Below are positions 53,456-62,472 of a stretch of 64,000 nucleotides of DNA, piece after piece (position 1 is the first letter of the stretch; every line of letters starts with the position of its first letter). The position numbers and the translations under genes were made by a program. The DNA comes from Rhodococcoides kroppenstedtii. GTDB lineage: Bacteria; Actinomycetota; Actinomycetes; Mycobacteriales; Mycobacteriaceae. The notes below the pieces were generated by a model. That model ran no database searches. It saw nothing but the letters and a program-made list of their open reading frames with translations, and was not told where the DNA came from. The stretch lies in assembly GCF_900111805.1 (NCBI RefSeq), contig NZ_FOJN01000003.1:62001-126000 (forward strand), written 5' to 3'.

Positions 53456-53653
53456 TCAGTGGCCGGTGAGCTTGTCCTTGATGTTGGACGCGGCGTCCTT
53501 GACCTTCTCCACGCCGTCCTTGACGGCGGAGGACGCCTGGTCGCTCTGACCCTCGGCGCGGAGCTGGTCGTCGCCCGTGGCGTTGCCGGCGGCTTCCTTG
53601 CCCTTGCCCTTGAGGTCTTCTGCCTTGTTCGAGATCTTGTCGTCCAAGCCCAT
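53456..53653 (-). CDS. CsbD-family stress protein
   Basis: A 65-residue hydrophilic protein of the CsbD family (DDKISNKAEDLKGKGKEAAG, then a Lys/Asp-rich tail), small stress-response proteins with no known activity. ATG 53653 follows AGGAGAG. It is a stand-alone gene between tRNA-Ser and tadA. Confidence 0.93.
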   Translation of the reverse strand: MGLDDKISNKAEDLKGKGKEAAGNATGDDQLRAEGQSDQASSAVKDGVEKVKDAASNIKDKLTGH

Positions 53654-53782
53654 GGTGCTCTCCTGTTCGTCCCGAAGGACAGTTGCTGCGTAGAACACGG
53701 ACGTCCACCCCTCCGTTTCGGCGAGGCAGGCGACGCGGCATTGCGTCTATCGTCCTACTCCCCGGTAGTACCCGGGCCCGAG

Positions 53783-54256
53783 TCACGACGAAACATCGCG
53801 GGCGCGATGGAAGAAGGCCGTGACCGAATCGGAACACTCGCGTTCCAGCACTCCCCCGGCCACCTCGGGTCGGTGGGTCAGGCGGCGGTCGCGCACCACG
53901 TCCCACAGCGACGAGACCGCTCCGGTCCGCGGCTCGTACGCGCCGAAGACGATGCCCGAAATGCGTGACATCACAGCGGCTCCCGCGCACATGGTGCAGG
54001 GCTCGAGCGTCACCACGAGGGTGCATTCACCGAGGCGCCAACCGTCGCCGTGCCGCGCCGCGGCGGCCCGAAGGGCGAGGATCTCCGCATGCGCGGTGGG
54101 ATCGCCGTCCTGCTCGCGGCGGTTGGTCGCCTCGGCCAAGACCGTCCCGTCGGCGTCGACGACCACCGCGCCGACGGGCACGTCGTCGTCGGGTGTCGTT
54201 GTGGCGACAGCCAGCGCGCGCCGCATCCACCGCTCGTGGTCCGCGGCGGGAAGCAC
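53783..54256 (-). CDS. tadA: tRNA-specific adenosine deaminase
   Basis: A 157-residue zinc deaminase that converts A34 of tRNA(Arg) to inosine. The zinc-binding HAE motif (DPTAHAEILAL) and PCTMCAGA motif are intact. GTG 54256 starts it one base after the stop of its associated protein gene. The order matches mycobacterial Rv3752c-Rv3753c. Confidence 0.95.
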   Translation of the reverse strand: MLPAADHERWMRRALAVATTTPDDDVPVGAVVVDADGTVLAEATNRREQDGDPTAHAEILALRAAAARHGDGWRLGECTLVVTLEPCTMCAGAAVMSRISGIVFGAYEPRTGAVSSLWDVVRDRRLTHRPEVAGGVLERECSDSVTAFFHRARDVSS

Positions 54257-54257
54257 G

Positions 54258-54794
54258 TCAGTGCTGGAGCGAGTCGAGCACGGCGGCGAACTCCTTCGCG
54301 AAGCCCATCCGCTGCGCGATCATGCCGAGCTGCTCGTCCGGGTAGAGATCCGTCTCGGCCACGATGACGCCGAGGACGGGCTCGGGGAGACCCATGTCGC
54401 TCAGCAGGTCGAGATCGCCCTCTTCCCACGGCTCGACGTCGTCCAACTCGTCGGGGTCGAGATCCGGGACGTCGATGTTGAGGCGGTCGAGGACGTCGGC
54501 GGCGATGTCGTAGTCCAGCGCGGCGGTGGCGTCGGACAGCAGAACCCGACTGCCCGACGGCGCGGGGCGCAGGACGACGAAGAACTCGTCGTCGACGTCG
54601 AGCAGTCCGAAGACGGCGCCCGCGCTGCGCAGCTCACGCAGCTCGGTCTCGGCGGTGGACAGGCTGGTGAGGGCATCCGACGACAGGGCGCGACACGTCC
54701 ACTTGCCGTCCTCGCGCACGACCGCGACCGCGAACCCCTCCAGGTCGTCGTACTCGTCGGAGGAGGCGTTCCCACTCCCACGCTGTGCAGCCAT
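54258..54794 (-). CDS. tRNA adenosine deaminase-associated protein
   Basis: A 178-residue acidic protein of the actinobacterial family found beside tadA (TIGR03941-like). It is rich in Asp/Glu (PDLDPDELDDVEPWEEGDLD) with no catalytic motif. It likely assists or regulates TadA, an idea based only on the conserved gene pair. The stop is one base before the tadA GTG. Confidence 0.85.
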   Translation of the reverse strand: MAAQRGSGNASSDEYDDLEGFAVAVVREDGKWTCRALSSDALTSLSTAETELRELRSAGAVFGLLDVDDEFFVVLRPAPSGSRVLLSDATAALDYDIAADVLDRLNIDVPDLDPDELDDVEPWEEGDLDLLSDMGLPEPVLGVIVAETDLYPDEQLGMIAQRMGFAKEFAAVLDSLQH

Positions 54795-54857
54795 GCGCGC
54801 AACCGTAGTCGCTGAGAGCGGTGTCGATACGTCGACCTCCCTGCGGATGTGCTTTTC

Positions 54858-54869
54858 TCACAGCTGTGA
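54858..54869. promoter_or_regulatory. Perfect palindrome over the tyrA start
   Basis: TCACAGCTGTGA is an exact 12-bp palindrome that contains the GTG start codon of tyrA. It may be an operator used when the mRNA is leaderless; no ribosome binding site is visible upstream. Confidence 0.35.
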
Positions 54870-55834
54870 ACTCACCCGATCGTCCCGTCTGCGTGCTGGG
54901 TCTGGGTCTGATCGGCGGATCGCTGATGCGGGCCGTCGTGGCGTCCGGTCGCCCGGCCCACGGCTGGAACCGCTCCGCGGGCGCCGTCGACGCCGCTCGG
55001 CTCGACGGATACGACGTCACCGGCGACCTCGAGACCGCCCTGCGGCGTGCGGCCGACGAACGCGCCCTGGTCGTCGTGGCGGTACCGATGACGGCGGTCG
55101 ACGACGTCCTCACCGCCGTCGCGACGTTCGCTCCCGACTGCCCGTTGACCGACGTCGTCAGCGTCAAGGTGGAGATGGCGGACGCGGTCGCCCGGCACGG
55201 GCTGTCCGCCGCGTACGTCGGCGGGCATCCGATGGCGGGCACCGCGGCGTCGGGATGGATTGCCGCCGACGCCGACCTGTTCCGCAACGCCGTCTGGGTG
55301 GTCACGGTCGACGACGGGACCGACCCCGACGTCTGGATGCAGGTGGCCTCCCTCGCCCTGACCTGCGGATCCGTCGTCGTCCCCGCGCGGTCCGACGAAC
55401 ACGACCGTGCCGTCGCCCGCGTCTCCCACCTCCCGCACGTGCTGGCGGAGGTGCTCGCGAGCGTCGGTGCCGACGGCGGCGAACTCGCGCTCCGACTCGC
55501 CGCCGGATCGTTCCGGGACGGGACGCGTGTGGCCGGCACCGCGCCCACGTTGGTCTCCGCGATGTGCGACGCCAACGCCGCCGCCCTGCTCGAAGCCGTC
55601 GACGACGCCCTGGCCCGGCTCACGAGAGCACGGGCCGTGCTGGCGGCGGACTCCTCCACCACCGACCTGACCCGGGACGGCCACCGGGCGCGCTCGCGCT
55701 ACGAGGCTCAGCTCCAGTGGTGGGAGATCACCGACGTCGTCGTCGGTGCGGACGGGTGGGCGGACGCGATGCGCGACCGGGCTCGGGCGGGCGGCGTCGT
55801 GCAGCGGTTGCCGGCGCGCCGCGCCGTCACCTGA
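54866..55834 (+). CDS. tyrA: Prephenate dehydrogenase
   Basis: A 322-residue NAD-dependent enzyme that oxidises prephenate to 4-hydroxyphenylpyruvate for tyrosine. It has the Rossmann motif VLGLGLIGGSLMRAV and the family motif GGHPMAGTAASGW with the catalytic His. It matches mycobacterial Rv3754 beside Rv3753c. GTG 54866 is chosen because it precedes the Rossmann strand by seven codons. Confidence 0.94.
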   Translation: MNSPDRPVCVLGLGLIGGSLMRAVVASGRPAHGWNRSAGAVDAARLDGYDVTGDLETALRRAADERALVVVAVPMTAVDDVLTAVATFAPDCPLTDVVSVKVEMADAVARHGLSAAYVGGHPMAGTAASGWIAADADLFRNAVWVVTVDDGTDPDVWMQVASLALTCGSVVVPARSDEHDRAVARVSHLPHVLAEVLASVGADGGELALRLAAGSFRDGTRVAGTAPTLVSAMCDANAAALLEAVDDALARLTRARAVLAADSSTTDLTRDGHRARSRYEAQLQWWEITDVVVGADGWADAMRDRARAGGVVQRLPARRAVT

Positions 55835-55843
55835 CCGGGCCGA

Positions 55844-56455
55844 TCAGATGCGGTGGGCCATCCCGTCGTATCCGATGACGAACCCCTCGGAGTCGACCGT
55901 GACCTTCGAGTGGCCCATCGGGGAGTCCACCTCGAACTCGGTCGGACCCCCGCGGTAGGAGAGGGTCTCGGCGCGGGCGGTGAGGTCCGGCAGGCCGACG
56001 TAGACCACGGGTACCTGCTGGTCGGACGCGTCCGCGCTGTGCAGGCCGAGACGGCGGATAGCGAGGGTGTTGAAGAACGGGCTCCACACCAACTCGGTGT
56101 CCAGCGCACCGTCGAAGTCGCTGCGGGTGGGGGACGCACTGTCGATCAACCAGAACCCCTGCGAGTCACGGCTGATGGAGATCTGACTCTCTCCGGCGGC
56201 CACCGCGGACCGCACGGAGAGCCGCTTGGTCACACCGGACTCGTCGGTCACCAGGTCGTACGACGCCGAGAACGCGGGGTGCTCGTCGCAGGCGCCGGCG
56301 ATGATGCGGCCGGCGGCCTTGATGCGCTTGCCGTTGATCTGCACTCGCACCGATTCCATGCGGGGTGCTTCGAGCGCGCGCCAGGTGAGAACGGCCGGCC
56401 ACGACGATCCCGAAACGTCGGCGGACGACAGGGACGTGGGTGCGGGAGTGGTCAC
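55844..56455 (-). CDS. DUF1089/putative glycolipid-binding protein
   Basis: About 203 residues resembling the DUF1089 family, predicted to adopt a beta-sandwich that binds glycolipids; this function is not proven. VLTWRALEAPRMESVRVQING and VYVGLPDLTARAETLSYRGG are the recognisable parts. GTG codons at 56455, 56461 and 56473 are all possible starts. It is convergent with tyrA and divergent from nhaA. Confidence 0.78.
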   Translation of the reverse strand: MTTPAPTSLSSADVSGSSWPAVLTWRALEAPRMESVRVQINGKRIKAAGRIIAGACDEHPAFSASYDLVTDESGVTKRLSVRSAVAAGESQISISRDSQGFWLIDSASPTRSDFDGALDTELVWSPFFNTLAIRRLGLHSADASDQQVPVVYVGLPDLTARAETLSYRGGPTEFEVDSPMGHSKVTVDSEGFVIGYDGMAHRI

Positions 56456-56641
56456 GTGCACACGGTAGAGCACCGGGCCGCGCCGAGGAGCGGAGCAGCC
56501 AGATTTGTCCGTGATCGTGATTCTCGCCTACTCGTCCCGTGCCGGTTGCCGACAACGGCGAGACCGTGACCAGCGAATTCGCGTCGGAACGCGTGAACGA
56601 CGCCACCAGCACCGATGCCCGCGAGAGTGCTCACAGCCGCG

Positions 56642-56735
56642 CGATAAGCTGACCCGTGGAGTGCCGGGAAGTCTGGTCGGCGGCTCACCGGTGGCCTCAT
56701 GCCGGTCCCAACCGGTCCCCGAACGAAAGTCTCCG
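56642..56735 (+). promoter_or_regulatory. Structured leader of nhaA (candidate nhaA-I-type RNA)
   Basis: The 94 bases before nhaA show several pairings: CCGG-GAAGT-CTGG near 56664-56675, GGC/GCC enclosing CACCGGTG near 56682-56695, and CCGGT-CCCA-ACCGG near 56702-56715. The GCCGGGAAGTCTGGT core recalls the nhaA-I motif, a candidate structured RNA class upstream of nhaA, as I remember it. Comparative folding is needed; the rest of the 280-bp gap upstream holds no gene. Confidence 0.45.
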
Positions 56736-58055
56736 ATGCCTGCCTCTCCTCGCCTGTTCGGCCTCGGCTCCTGGTCCGAAGCGTCCCGGATCACCGCCGT
56801 GCTGCGCCGCGAGACGGTCGGCGGTGCCCTGTTGCTGGCTGCCGCGGTGACCGCCCTCGTCTGGGCCAATTCCCCGTGGTCCGCGGCCTACCACTCCCTC
56901 ATGGACCTGCGCGTCGGACCGTCGGCACTGCATCTCGACCTGACGCTGGCGACCTGGGCGGCCGACGGGCTGCTCGCCATCTTCTTCTTCGTCGTCGGCC
57001 TCGAGCTGAAACGGGAGTTCGTGGCGGGCGACCTCCGCGATCCCGCCCGCGCCGCGCTGCCGATCGTCGCCGCGGTGGGCGGCATGGTCGCCCCCGCGCT
57101 GATCTACGTGCTGATCAACGGTCTCGCCGCCGACGGCGCACTCCGCGGTTGGGCCGTCCCCACGGCCACCGACATCGCGTTCGCCGTCGCGGTCCTCGCC
57201 GTCGTCAGCTCGCACCTGCCGATCGCGCTGCGCACGTTCCTGCTCACCCTCGCCGTCGTCGACGATCTGCTCGCGGTGACGGTCATCGCGATCTTCTACA
57301 CCGACGAGCTGAACGTGGCCGCGCTCGCCGGGGCGATGGTGCCGCTCGCACTGTTCGCCCTGGCCGTCCAGAAGCGAATTCGATCCTGGTGGTTGCTGAT
57401 CCCGCTGGCCGTGGTCACGTGGGTTCTCATGCACGAGTCGGGTGTGCACGCGACGGTCGCGGGCGTCCTGCTGGGCTTCACCGTGCCGGTTCTGCGGAGC
57501 CGGGCCGCGGGTGGGCCCGAGGCCGGACCGGGTCTCGCGGAGCACTTCGAACACCGCATCCGTCCCCTCTCCGCCGGGGTGGCGGTCCCGCTGTTCGCGT
57601 TCGCGGCGGCGGGCGTGACGGTCGGCGGTCTCGCCGGACTCGGCTCGGCGCTGCGCGACCCCGTCGCCCTCGGCATCGTGGCGGGACTGGTGATCGGCAA
57701 GTTCCTCGGCGTGTTCGGAACCACCTATCTGGTGGGTCGGTTCACCCGCGCCACCCTCGACGAGGGGCTCGCCTGGCGCGACGTGGGCGGGGTGGCGATG
57801 CTGGCCGGCATCGGGTTCACCGTCTCGCTGCTCATCGGGGACCTCGCGTTCGGCATCGGGTCCGAACGCGACGATCACGTGAAGGTCGCCGTCCTCACCG
57901 GGTCGGTGGTGTCCGCGACGCTGGCCACGATCGTCCTGCGCAGCCGCAACCGCGTCTATCGCGCACTCGAGGAGGACCAGCTGCGTGACGACGACGGCGA
58001 CGGCATTCCCGACGCCTACCAGCGGGGGACGCAGGACGGTCCGGCGGGACGGTAG
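56736..58055 (+). CDS. nhaA: Na+/H+ antiporter NhaA
   Basis: A 439-residue electrogenic Na+/H+ antiporter with about twelve helices. The ion-binding pair in [20 protein letters not shown] (adjacent Asp residues) and the conserved segment [16 protein letters not shown] are intact, as is the unwound region around [17 protein letters not shown] short acidic C-terminal tail ends it. ATG 56736 directly follows the structured leader. Confidence 0.95.
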   Translation: MPASPRLFGLGSWSEASRITAVLRRETVGGALLLAAAVTALVWANSPWSAAYHSLMDLRVGPSALHLDLTLATWAADGLLAIFFFVVGLELKREFVAGDLRDPARAALPIVAAVGGMVAPALIYVLINGLAADGALRGWAVPTATDIAFAVAVLAVVSSHLPIALRTFLLTLAVVDDLLAVTVIAIFYTDELNVAALAGAMVPLALFALAVQKRIRSWWLLIPLAVVTWVLMHESGVHATVAGVLLGFTVPVLRSRAAGGPEAGPGLAEHFEHRIRPLSAGVAVPLFAFAAAGVTVGGLAGLGSALRDPVALGIVAGLVIGKFLGVFGTTYLVGRFTRATLDEGLAWRDVGGVAMLAGIGFTVSLLIGDLAFGIGSERDDHVKVAVLTGSVVSATLATIVLRSRNRVYRALEEDQLRDDDGDGIPDAYQRGTQDGPAGR

Positions 58056-58162
58056 CGCGGCAGCACGGGCCTGTCGGTGCGCCCCGGTAACGTCTGCGTC
58101 GATCGAGATCGGGTCGCACGGCGCCGGTCGGTGGGACGAGTGATGCGGAAGCGAGGACCGGC

Positions 58163-59332
58163 GTGGGCACAGGCACGATGGTCGGTCTCTTCGCCGGCAT
58201 CGGCGGCCTCGAGCTGGGTCTGACGCAGCACGGGTGGTCCACCGAGTTGCTGTGCGAGATCGATCCCGGTGCCGGATCCGTCCTCCGGACGCGGTTCCCC
58301 GACGTGCCGCTGCACCGCGACGTCACCACGCTGCGGTCCCTTCCCGCGGGCACGGAGCTGGTCGCCGCGGGCTTTCCGTGCCAGGACCTGTCCCAGGCCG
58401 GCCGCACCGCAGGGATCACGGGGGCGCGTTCCGGCCTGGTGGATCACGTCTTCCGCCTCGTCGCGCGCCGCCGCGGCCCGCGCTGGCTGGTCATCGAGAA
58501 CGTTCCCTTCATGCTGCAGCTCGGTCGGGGGGCCGCCATGCGGCACATCACGCACGCGCTCGAAGATCTCGGCTACACGTGGGCGTACCGGGTGGTGGAC
58601 GCCCGAGCGTTCGGGCTTCCGCAACGCCGCCAGCGTGTGGTGATGCTGGCGTCGCGGACCGAGGATCCTCGAGAGGTACTGTTCGGCACCGACTCCCTCG
58701 TGCCGCACCCGGTGGAATCCGGGTCCGTGCCCTGCGGCTTCTACTGGACCGAGGGGGTGCGCGGGCTGGGGTGGGCCGTGAACGCGGTGCCCACGCTCAA
58801 GGGAGGATCGACGCTGGGCATCGCAAGTCCGCCGGCGGTGCGTCTGCCCGCAGGCGAGTTGGTGACGCCCGGCATCACCGACGCCGAACGCCTCCAGGGT
58901 TTCGACGCCGGATGGACTGCACCGGCCGTCGACGTCCCCGGGGTGCGGGCCGGCCACCGCTGGAAGCTGGTGGGCAACGCGGTGAGCGTGCGGATGGCGT
59001 CGTGGATCGGCGAGCGGCTGGCCGACCCGATGGTGTACGACGCCTCGGCGGACGTGCCGATCGTTCCCGGGCAGAGATGGCCGACGGCGGCGTGGGGACG
59101 TGACCGCCGGGCCTACCGAGTCCCGGTCGGCACCTGGCCCGTCGAGAACCGGTACGAGGATCTCGCAGATTTTCTGACGGAGCCGAAGTTGTTGTCGGAG
59201 CGGGCCACCGCCGGTTTTCTTCGCCGCGCACGGTCCGGCAACCTTCGCTTCGAGCCCGGATTCCTCGACACCGTGGACGCGCACCTCGCGCGGATGCGGG
59301 CCGAGGATCGCGAGCCGGTGCGCGTCGCCTGA
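58163..59332 (+). CDS. DNA (cytosine-5) methyltransferase
   Basis: A 389-residue C5-methyltransferase. The SAM-binding motif LFAGIGGLELGL, the catalytic Cys73 in GFPCQDLSQAGRTAGITG, the IENV motif with Glu112, and GLPQRRQRVVMLAS are all present, followed by a target-recognition region of about 100 residues, then motif X at VGNAVSVRMA and an unusual C-terminal extension. GTG 58163. It overlaps the next gene (TGATG), and the target sequence is unknown. Confidence 0.93.
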   Translation: MGTGTMVGLFAGIGGLELGLTQHGWSTELLCEIDPGAGSVLRTRFPDVPLHRDVTTLRSLPAGTELVAAGFPCQDLSQAGRTAGITGARSGLVDHVFRLVARRRGPRWLVIENVPFMLQLGRGAAMRHITHALEDLGYTWAYRVVDARAFGLPQRRQRVVMLASRTEDPREVLFGTDSLVPHPVESGSVPCGFYWTEGVRGLGWAVNAVPTLKGGSTLGIASPPAVRLPAGELVTPGITDAERLQGFDAGWTAPAVDVPGVRAGHRWKLVGNAVSVRMASWIGERLADPMVYDASADVPIVPGQRWPTAAWGRDRRAYRVPVGTWPVENRYEDLADFLTEPKLLSERATAGFLRRARSGNLRFEPGFLDTVDAHLARMRAEDREPVRVA

Positions 59333-60141
59333 TGTACCCGCTGACGTTCGCGCTCGACTTCTCCGGCGACCGCCCCTCCCCCACCGCCGACCGCGGGGAG
59401 AAGAAGAACTACGCCCAGCGGCTCTCCAACCACCTCGCGCAAGTGGTCGCCGACGGTCTGCGTCCGCGCTACCCGTCCATCACCCCCGATGCCCACGGGG
59501 TGGGCCAGGAGGCGCAGGTCGACGTGGCCAAGGGCCGCAAGCGACTCGACGTCAAAGCGCTCGACCCCACGCTCGGACTGATCCTGTGCGTGTCCATCAA
59601 GACCTACAGCTTCCAGGACTACAGCCCCACCACCGGGCGGTTGGGTCGCTGGACCAAGAACATCGTCCGCAACGATCACGAACTGCGCGGCGAGGCCATG
59701 GTGCTGCACCAACGGCAGCCGTACAGCGTGCTCGTCGGCGTGATGTTCGAGCCGTGGTCCACCTGCGAGGACGGTGATCCCACCAAGTCCAGCGACGTCG
59801 GGAAATCGTCCTTCGCCCACCACGTCACCACACTCGCGAAACGGTGCGGGCGCGGGAAACGACCCGTCGTCGGCAGCAGCGAACGAGCGTGGGTGGATCT
59901 CGGGGCCGAGGACACGCGCTACGACCTGTTCGAGAAGGTCTTCATCGGCTTGTACGAGCCGGACGGGCCGTACCGCGGCGACGTCCGGTTCTTCGACGTC
60001 GAGGACGCACCGCCCCGCAACGGGCGCCCCGCCGAGCGGTCCCTGCTGCACTTCGACGAATTCCTCGACGTCGTGCACGCCGAGGTGGAACGCCGAAACC
60101 GCTTCGCGCCCAGCTGGTCCGAGCCGGACGACGAGGACTGA
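59332..60141 (+). CDS. Putative restriction endonuclease (unrecognised family)
   Basis: A 269-residue hydrophilic protein between a C5-methyltransferase and a Vsr endonuclease, coupled to the first by TGATG. Residues Glu60, Asp73 (KRLDVKALD) and Ser88-Ile-Lys90 (LCVSIKTYSFQDYS) fit a PD-(D/E)XK core with Ser in place of the usual acidic residue. I do not recognise the family. By context it is the most likely cognate nuclease, but a different restriction or repair role is possible. Confidence 0.6.
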   Translation: MYPLTFALDFSGDRPSPTADRGEKKNYAQRLSNHLAQVVADGLRPRYPSITPDAHGVGQEAQVDVAKGRKRLDVKALDPTLGLILCVSIKTYSFQDYSPTTGRLGRWTKNIVRNDHELRGEAMVLHQRQPYSVLVGVMFEPWSTCEDGDPTKSSDVGKSSFAHHVTTLAKRCGRGKRPVVGSSERAWVDLGAEDTRYDLFEKVFIGLYEPDGPYRGDVRFFDVEDAPPRNGRPAERSLLHFDEFLDVVHAEVERRNRFAPSWSEPDDED

Positions 60142-60148
60142 CGCCGCC

Positions 60149-60583
60149 ATGGCCGAGCGTCCGCGCACCGACGCCGCCACCAGCGCGCGCCTGTCCAAGC
60201 AACGCCGCCGCGACACGAAGCCGGAGCTCGCCCTGCGGCGCCTGTTGCACGCGGCCGGTCTGCGCTACCGCGTCGACCGGGCTCCGCTTCCCGGACTGCG
60301 TCGTCGTGCCGATGTGGTGTTCACCCGCGCGCGGGTGGCGGTCTACGTGGACGGGTGCTTCTGGCACAGCTGTCCCGTGCACGCCACCCACCCCCGCAAC
60401 AACGCGCAGTGGTGGGCGGACAAGCTGGCGGGCAACGTCGCTCGCGACCGCGACACCGATCGGCGACTCGAGGAAGCCGGCTGGACGGTGGTGCGGATCT
60501 GGGAACACGAAGATCCGACGGCCGCGGCCGAGAAGGTCGTCCGCGCCGTGCGGGCCGACGAGGCCGACGAGCCGAGCGACTAA
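60149..60583 (+). CDS. vsr: Very short patch repair endonuclease
   Basis: A 144-residue Vsr protein that nicks T:G mismatches created by deamination of 5-methylcytosine. The metal-binding and active residues are present: Asp55 in ADVVF, VDGCFWHSCPVH with His73 and His78, and Glu26. It is 7 bp downstream of the putative nuclease, forming a three-gene unit with the methyltransferase. Its stop overlaps the end of the opposite-strand gene by 4 bp. Confidence 0.93.
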   Translation: MAERPRTDAATSARLSKQRRRDTKPELALRRLLHAAGLRYRVDRAPLPGLRRRADVVFTRARVAVYVDGCFWHSCPVHATHPRNNAQWWADKLAGNVARDRDTDRRLEEAGWTVVRIWEHEDPTAAAEKVVRAVRADEADEPSD

Positions 60584-61146
60584 CGCTCGTGACGGCCGCC
60601 GCCGGTCTCCGGCGAGTGCGGACTCACCGGACCGCGATCGTCGCCGTGCCGCTCACCGGCGCCCGGCGCCCCGGTGCCGAAGCCGAGGGCGCCGGCGGAG
60701 TCGATGCCGTCGCGCGCGCCCTCGCGCCCACCACCTCGGACGGTGTCGTCGCGTCCGTCGCCACGCACGGCGTCGTCACGCACGGCGTCGTCACGTCCGT
60801 CGCCACGCACGGTCGGATCGAGCTTGTTCGCCCGCTCCCACTCCTTGTCGAGCTCGTCGCGGCTGCTGGCCGCGTCGCCTCGATGCTCCTGCGCGCGCTG
60901 GGCGGCCAACCGGGCTTCCGCGGCCTTGGCGTCGGCCTCGGCCGCTGCACGGCGCGCGTCGGCCTCGGACTTCTGCGCCAGGGCCTCTCGCTGTTCCACC
61001 TCCGCGGAGCGTTCGGCAGCCTGCTCGCGGATACGCTGCGCCTCCTCGATGCGCTTCTGCTTGCTCTTCTTCGACAGCGCCACCGCCACGGCGCCCAACA
61101 ACAGCACGACGACGACGGCCACGACGATCCACACGGTGGTGTTCAT
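60580..61146 (-). CDS. Membrane-anchored coiled-coil protein with Asp/Arg/Gly repeats
   Basis: A 188-residue protein: an N-terminal helix (VWIVVAVVVVLLLGAVAVAL), a charged coiled-coil of about 60 residues (Glu/Ala/Gln/Arg-rich), then repeats of RGDGRDD(A/T)VR at 112-135, also visible in the DNA at 60746-60812, and a Gly/His-rich tail. No family is recognised; it could be a surface-linked or cytoplasmic scaffold. It is convergent with vsr with a 4-bp overlap. Confidence 0.75.
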   Translation of the reverse strand: MNTTVWIVVAVVVVLLLGAVAVALSKKSKQKRIEEAQRIREQAAERSAEVEQREALAQKSEADARRAAAEADAKAAEARLAAQRAQEHRGDAASSRDELDKEWERANKLDPTVRGDGRDDAVRDDAVRGDGRDDTVRGGGREGARDGIDSAGALGFGTGAPGAGERHGDDRGPVSPHSPETGGGRHER

Positions 61147-61207
61147 CCCGGGCGGCTACCCGGGTGGGTGCCCGTTCACACCCCGAGCGGCTCCCCGATC
61201 ACGCGGG

Positions 61208-61229
61208 GGCTCCCCCAATCGGGGGAGCC
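61208..61229 (-). terminator. Terminator after corA
   Basis: GGCTCCCCC pairs with GGGGGAGCC around a 4-base loop, 30 bp beyond the corA stop. It separates corA from the coiled-coil gene on the same strand. Confidence 0.8.
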
Positions 61230-61258
61230 GGACCGTATTCGCGGTGCCGTTCGTGCGG

Positions 61259-62275
61259 TCACAACCACTTCTGGCGACGGAACACCAGATACAGCACGCA
61301 GGACGCGAGCAGCATCGTCGCCACGGCGGCGGGATACCCGAAGCGCCAGTGCAGCTCGGGCATGTGGTCGAAGTTCATCCCGTAGACCCCGGCGATGAGC
61401 GTCGGCGCGAACAGGATGGCGCCCCAGGACGAGATGCGCTTGACCTGTTCGTTCTGCTCGAGGCTCACCTGCGTCATGGCCCGCATCTCGTCGTTCTGCC
61501 GCTGACCTACCAGCGTGGTGTGGACGGACAGCGCGTTCTGCAGCGTCGCGCGGAAGGAATCGACGCGCTCGGTGATGCGGATGGCATGGTCGAGCACGTC
61601 GCGCAGGTTGCGCCGCAGCTCGAGATCCACGTTGTACTTCTCGGAGCCGCGCCCGAGCGCCTCGATCATCGCGACCAACGGGTGGGTGGCGCGCTGAAAC
61701 TCGATCACCTCGCGCGAGAGCTCGTAGATGCGGCGGGAGACGTCGGGATCGCCGTCGAAGAGCTGGTCGTCGATCTCGTCGATGTCGTTCTCGAGTCCCT
61801 TCACCACGGGCTCGTACTCGTCGACCACCTGGTCGAGGATCGCGTAGAGCACGGCCTCGGCGCCCAGGTCGAGCAGGGCCGGTGCGCTTTCGAGACGTCG
61901 GCGCACCACCGAGAGGTTCGGCGACTCGGCGTGCCGGATGGTCACCACGAAGTCCGGCCCGCAGAAGACGTGGACCTCACCGAACTCGACCTTCTCCGTC
62001 TCGTCGATGTAGCGAGCCGGGTGCAGCACGACGAAGAGCTGATCGCCGTACCGTTCGAGCTTGGGCCGCTGATGCGCGGAGACCGTGTCCTCCACGGCGA
62101 GCGGATGCAGACCGAACTCCTCGGCCACGGACGCGATCTCGTCCTTGTCCGGCCGGTACAGACCGATCCACGCCATCCCGCCGCACTTGCGGAGCAACTC
62201 GTAGGTCCGATCGAGGCTCTCCGGCTGCTCGGTGCGCGCACCCTGCACGTACACGGCGTTGTCGACGATGGTCAC
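61259..62275 (-). CDS. corA: Magnesium/cobalt transport protein CorA
   Basis: A 338-residue divalent-cation channel. The long alpha-helical cytosolic part is followed by two C-terminal membrane helices joined by the signature loop YGMNFDHMPEL. The length is standard. GTG 62275 starts it. It imports Mg2+ and is divergent from the ferredoxin-reductase gene. Confidence 0.95.
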   Translation of the reverse strand: MTIVDNAVYVQGARTEQPESLDRTYELLRKCGGMAWIGLYRPDKDEIASVAEEFGLHPLAVEDTVSAHQRPKLERYGDQLFVVLHPARYIDETEKVEFGEVHVFCGPDFVVTIRHAESPNLSVVRRRLESAPALLDLGAEAVLYAILDQVVDEYEPVVKGLENDIDEIDDQLFDGDPDVSRRIYELSREVIEFQRATHPLVAMIEALGRGSEKYNVDLELRRNLRDVLDHAIRITERVDSFRATLQNALSVHTTLVGQRQNDEMRAMTQVSLEQNEQVKRISSWGAILFAPTLIAGVYGMNFDHMPELHWRFGYPAAVATMLLASCVLYLVFRRQKWL

Positions 62276-62440
62276 GTCGTCCTCCTCACCCTTCGCTCGG
62301 CGCTCGCCCCCGACCCGTCGAGGAGTCTGTCACGGTCGCGAACGCGGTTCTCTGGAGACTTCGACGGTTTGACATCCGTGCCGTGCGCACTGCGTATTCG
62401 CACCCGACCGACCACGCTCCACAATTGCGCGTTCGGCGTC

Positions 62441-62459
62441 CTGTCACCGGCGGTGACAG
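62441..62459. promoter_or_regulatory. Palindromic operator upstream of the reductase-desaturase genes
   Basis: CTGTCACCG-G-CGGTGACAG is a perfect 9-bp inverted repeat around a single G, 14 bp before the reductase start. It has the shape of a TetR/DesT-like lipid-gene operator; the regulator is not in the window. Confidence 0.5.
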
Positions 62460-62472
62460 TACCGTTGTCGCC

